Assembly (NCBI GenBank): GCA_021647535.1
Contig: JAKIUO010000164.1
Location: 1 to 6,484 of the forward strand
DNA length: 6,484 bases
Origin: Hyphomicrobiaceae bacterium
Lineage (GTDB): Bacteria; Pseudomonadota; Alphaproteobacteria; Rhizobiales; JAKIUO01
Direction of reading: 5' to 3'
Part shown: one piece after another, positions 5,043 to 6,484 of the stretch
Layout: each line of letters begins with the position of its first letter
How positions within the stretch are numbered: the stretch's first letter is position 1
Notes under the pieces: generated by a model
Databases searched by the model: none
What the model saw: only the letters and a program-made list of their open reading frames with translations
What the model was told of the DNA's origin: nothing
Translations under genes and position numbers: made by a program

Positions 5043-5492
5043 TTATTGTTTTTTTACAGCTTTGGTTTTTTTGCCCTTCTTGCCTTTAAGTTTGACCAGT
5101 TTTTTGCCTTTGCCCGCGTTTTTTTTCTCGTGGAAATAGCAAAGCGTGGTGTCGGTTGTGCACATGACGAAAAAACTGCCGATCAGATCATCGCATTTGG
5201 ATTTCTCGTGCAAGATGATGGCGCGCCCCGAGGCCAGATCTTCTTTTTCGAATTGTACGGTTATTTTGCGCGAGGCATCAAGCGTCGTCTCACGGCCAAA
5301 AAACGGCAGAACCTCGCGATAGGTGATGACATCCTTGCATTTCTTCTTCTTGGCCAGCTTTTCGATCTCTTTTACATTGATATCCCAGTCCTTGTTGCGC
5401 GCGTCGGTCGCGGCATCGGCGAGGGCCGGGAGGGGGGCCGCAAAGGCACAAAAAAGAACGCCAGCAAGGGCCAGGGCAAGTTTGTTGATCAT
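5043..5492 (-). CDS. Small exported lysine-rich protein of unknown function
   Basis: A 149-aa protein whose family I do not recognise. Residues 1-25 are a clear Sec signal peptide (MINK, hydrophobic core, cleavage after LPALA). Cys15 lies in the hydrophobic core and is not a lipobox. The mature part, about 124 aa, has four cysteines (52, 100, 111, 118) that could form two disulfides in the periplasm. It also has a compact central region (Lys53-Phe120) with alternating hydrophobic strands such as KITVQF and AIILHE. The last 27 residues are a highly basic, disordered-looking tail of Lys/Gly (KGKKLVKLKGKKGKKTK). Such a tail could bind polyanions such as the envelope, nucleic acid or polysaccharide, which is inference. 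AGGA (minus strand, 5500-5503) is 7 nt before the ATG. A TATAAT box and a CtrA-like site lie upstream. It seems to be a single-gene unit. Confidence 0.8.
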   Translation of the reverse strand: MINKLALALAGVLFCAFAAPLPALADAATDARNKDWDINVKEIEKLAKKKKCKDVITYREVLPFFGRETTLDASRKITVQFEKEDLASGRAIILHEKSKCDDLIGSFFVMCTTDTTLCYFHEKKNAGKGKKLVKLKGKKGKKTKAVKKQ

Positions 5493-5527
5493 CTGATTTT
5501 CCTGTTCGCAGGGCTGGTTGAGCAGCC

Positions 5528-5533
5528 ATTATA
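5528..5533 (-). promoter_or_regulatory. Likely -10 box of the secreted-protein gene
   Basis: On the minus strand 5528-5533 reads TATAAT, a perfect consensus -10, 35 nt before the start codon. No good -35 hexamer stands 16-18 bp upstream (CACTTA at 17 bp), as expected for a promoter that needs an activator. Confidence 0.6.
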
Positions 5534-5561
5534 TTCAAAACCAACGCAGATAAGTGATTCG

Positions 5562-5577
5562 TTAAGCAAAACTTAAC
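5562..5577 (+). promoter_or_regulatory. Candidate CtrA-binding box (TTAA-N7-TTAAC)
   Basis: TTAA (5562-5565), seven bases, then TTAAC (5573-5577) continuing as TTAACCAT matches the known CtrA consensus exactly. A further TTAA at 5586-5589 forms the inverted pair CTTAAC-N7-GTTAAG (5572-5590). The box is centred about 40 bp upstream of the -10 of the secreted-protein promoter, near its -35 region. That position could allow activation by this alphaproteobacterial cell-cycle regulator. Confidence 0.55.
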
Positions 5578-5695
5578 CATAATTGTTAAGGTGATAGAAG
5601 GTTTCAGCCTGTGATAGAGGGGAAAACTGTTGATTTTTAGGTGAGTGCGTCGCATTTGCCACGGGCAGTGAAGGGTTGTGAAGGGAGGGGAGGGG

Positions 5696-6484
5696 TCAGG
5701 AGAGCTTGGTTTTGCCCCGTTCAGCCAGATAAATCCCCGCCATGATGACTGCCAGCCCAAGCAAGGCGCGGCTTTCAAAGGGCTCATCAAGGGCGAGGAT
5801 CCCCAAAAAATAGGCAAAAGGCGGTAGCAGATAGTTGACGATCGAGACAAAGCTGGCATCAGTGCGATCCAGCAGGCGAAACAGTAGAAGCGCCGCCAGC
5901 GCCGTTGGGAATAGGCCGAGCACCAGCGTCGACAGATTGGCCAGCTGATTGTCCAGGCGCAGACCAGTGGGGTCAAAAACCAGCGCGAGGGAGACGCCAA
6001 TAAGGGCCGAGGCCAGCATGACCCCCGTTGATTTTTGCAAGGCGTTCATGGGGGGGAGTTTGCGTGCTGTGACAGCTTGCACGGAATAGGCCGCAGCAGC
6101 GACCAGCACTGCCAGTTGGGCAAGGGGCACATTGCCGGTCAGTTTGAGCTCACCCAGAAATTGCGGACCGACCAGCAGGACAAGCCCGGCAAAGCCAATC
6201 AGAAACCCAATAAGCTTACGCGGGGTCAGCGGCTCGTCAGGCAATATGAAATGGGCCAGCCCAATGGTCACAAGGGGCATCACCGCCATGGAAATGCCAA
6301 CCAGCCCGGAGGGCAGATATTGAGCGCCACAGCTGATCAGAAAAAACGGTATGATGGCGCCAACCGTCCCGAGCCAGCTGAACCAGAGCAAGGCCGTCTT
6401 GTCGGTTGGCAAGCGCGGGCCATAGATGCGCATGACAATATAGAGCGCAACAGCCCCGCTGGCCAGCCGCAATGCCATCACCCC
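5696..6484 (-). CDS. EamA/DMT-family membrane transporter, 5' end outside window
   Basis: An inner-membrane transporter of the drug/metabolite superfamily (RhaT/YdcZ-like, EamA domains). The substrate cannot be inferred. The frame is open to the window edge and 262 residues are visible, against about 290-300 for the family. The visible part begins in what should be helix 2 (MALRLASGAVALYIVMRIY), so about one helix is missing. The first EamA repeat ends with the family pattern GLVGISMAVMPLVTIGLAHF-ILPDEPLTPRKLIGF. The second ends with SFVSIVNYLLPPFAYFLG-ILALDEPFESRALLG followed by AGIYLAERGK. The expected PPFAYFLGI...DEP motif is intact, so the gene appears functional. In-frame GTG (6481) and ATG (6478) codons at the edge are probably internal. 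A 203-bp gap separates it from the secreted-protein gene downstream, which has its own promoter. Confidence 0.92.
   Translation of the reverse strand, partial: GVMALRLASGAVALYIVMRIYGPRLPTDKTALLWFSWLGTVGAIIPFFLISCGAQYLPSGLVGISMAVMPLVTIGLAHFILPDEPLTPRKLIGFLIGFAGLVLLVGPQFLGELKLTGNVPLAQLAVLVAAAAYSVQAVTARKLPPMNALQKSTGVMLASALIGVSLALVFDPTGLRLDNQLANLSTLVLGLFPTALAALLLFRLLDRTDASFVSIVNYLLPPFAYFLGILALDEPFESRALLGLAVIMAGIYLAERGKTKLS

Noticed and set aside
5043..5492. Lipoprotein signal at Cys15 of the exported protein
   Set aside because: The residues before Cys15 (GVLF) do not fit a lipobox, and a good signal-peptidase I site (ALA) follows at residue 25.
4971..5576. Plus-strand reading frame rich in Phe/Leu
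   Set aside because: It is the complement of the lysine-rich exported protein gene; the Phe runs are antisense of Lys codons.

Overview
The window looks like a mid-GC alphaproteobacterial chromosome segment. The evidence is SdhC/SdhD proteins of the alphaproteobacterial type, GTG/TTG start codons, and a TTAA-N7-TTAAC sequence that matches the CtrA response-regulator box known from that class. I cannot name a genus from sequence alone. Nine protein genes are present and no tRNA or rRNA genes. All functional calls come from reading motifs by eye; no database search was run.

Region 1 (1-1524, + strand): sdhC and sdhD, the two haem/quinone membrane-anchor subunits of succinate dehydrogenase (complex II). 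A SMI1/KNR4-family gene follows after only 4 nt and is probably co-transcribed. The usual next genes, sdhA and sdhB, are not downstream in this window.

Region 2 (1525-1916): a non-coding gap holding a REPIN-like element of four GC-rich hairpins. It is built as two inverted ~54-bp halves.

Region 3 (1917-3830): a probable soft-metal response locus. It holds an exported mono-haem cytochrome c with a Gly/Met/His-rich segment, a convergent CDF-type metal efflux protein that lacks the usual C-terminal domain, and a divergent MerR-family regulator. The regulator's three cysteines match the ZntR/MerR metal-site spacing. The CDF-MerR intergenic region has a textbook MerR-type promoter (19-bp spacer with a 7-bp dyad) pointing at the CDF gene. 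A 163-bp palindromic repeat sits between that promoter and the CDF start codon. A diverged partial copy of the repeat follows merR. The simplest reading is that the regulator senses Zn/Cd/Pb-like ions and activates the efflux gene, with the repeat having inserted into its leader.

Region 4 (3831-6484, - strand): a DUF937-family Gly-rich protein with a C-terminal DxDGDGS loop, a small exported lysine-rich protein with four cysteines and a candidate CtrA box in its promoter region, and an EamA/DMT-family transporter whose 5' end runs off the window.

I did not find a clear new multi-gene system. The most interesting items are the MerR promoter with the repeat in the leader, the CtrA-box promoter of the secreted protein, the SMI1/KNR4 gene tied to sdhCD, and the metal-rich cytochrome beside the efflux locus.
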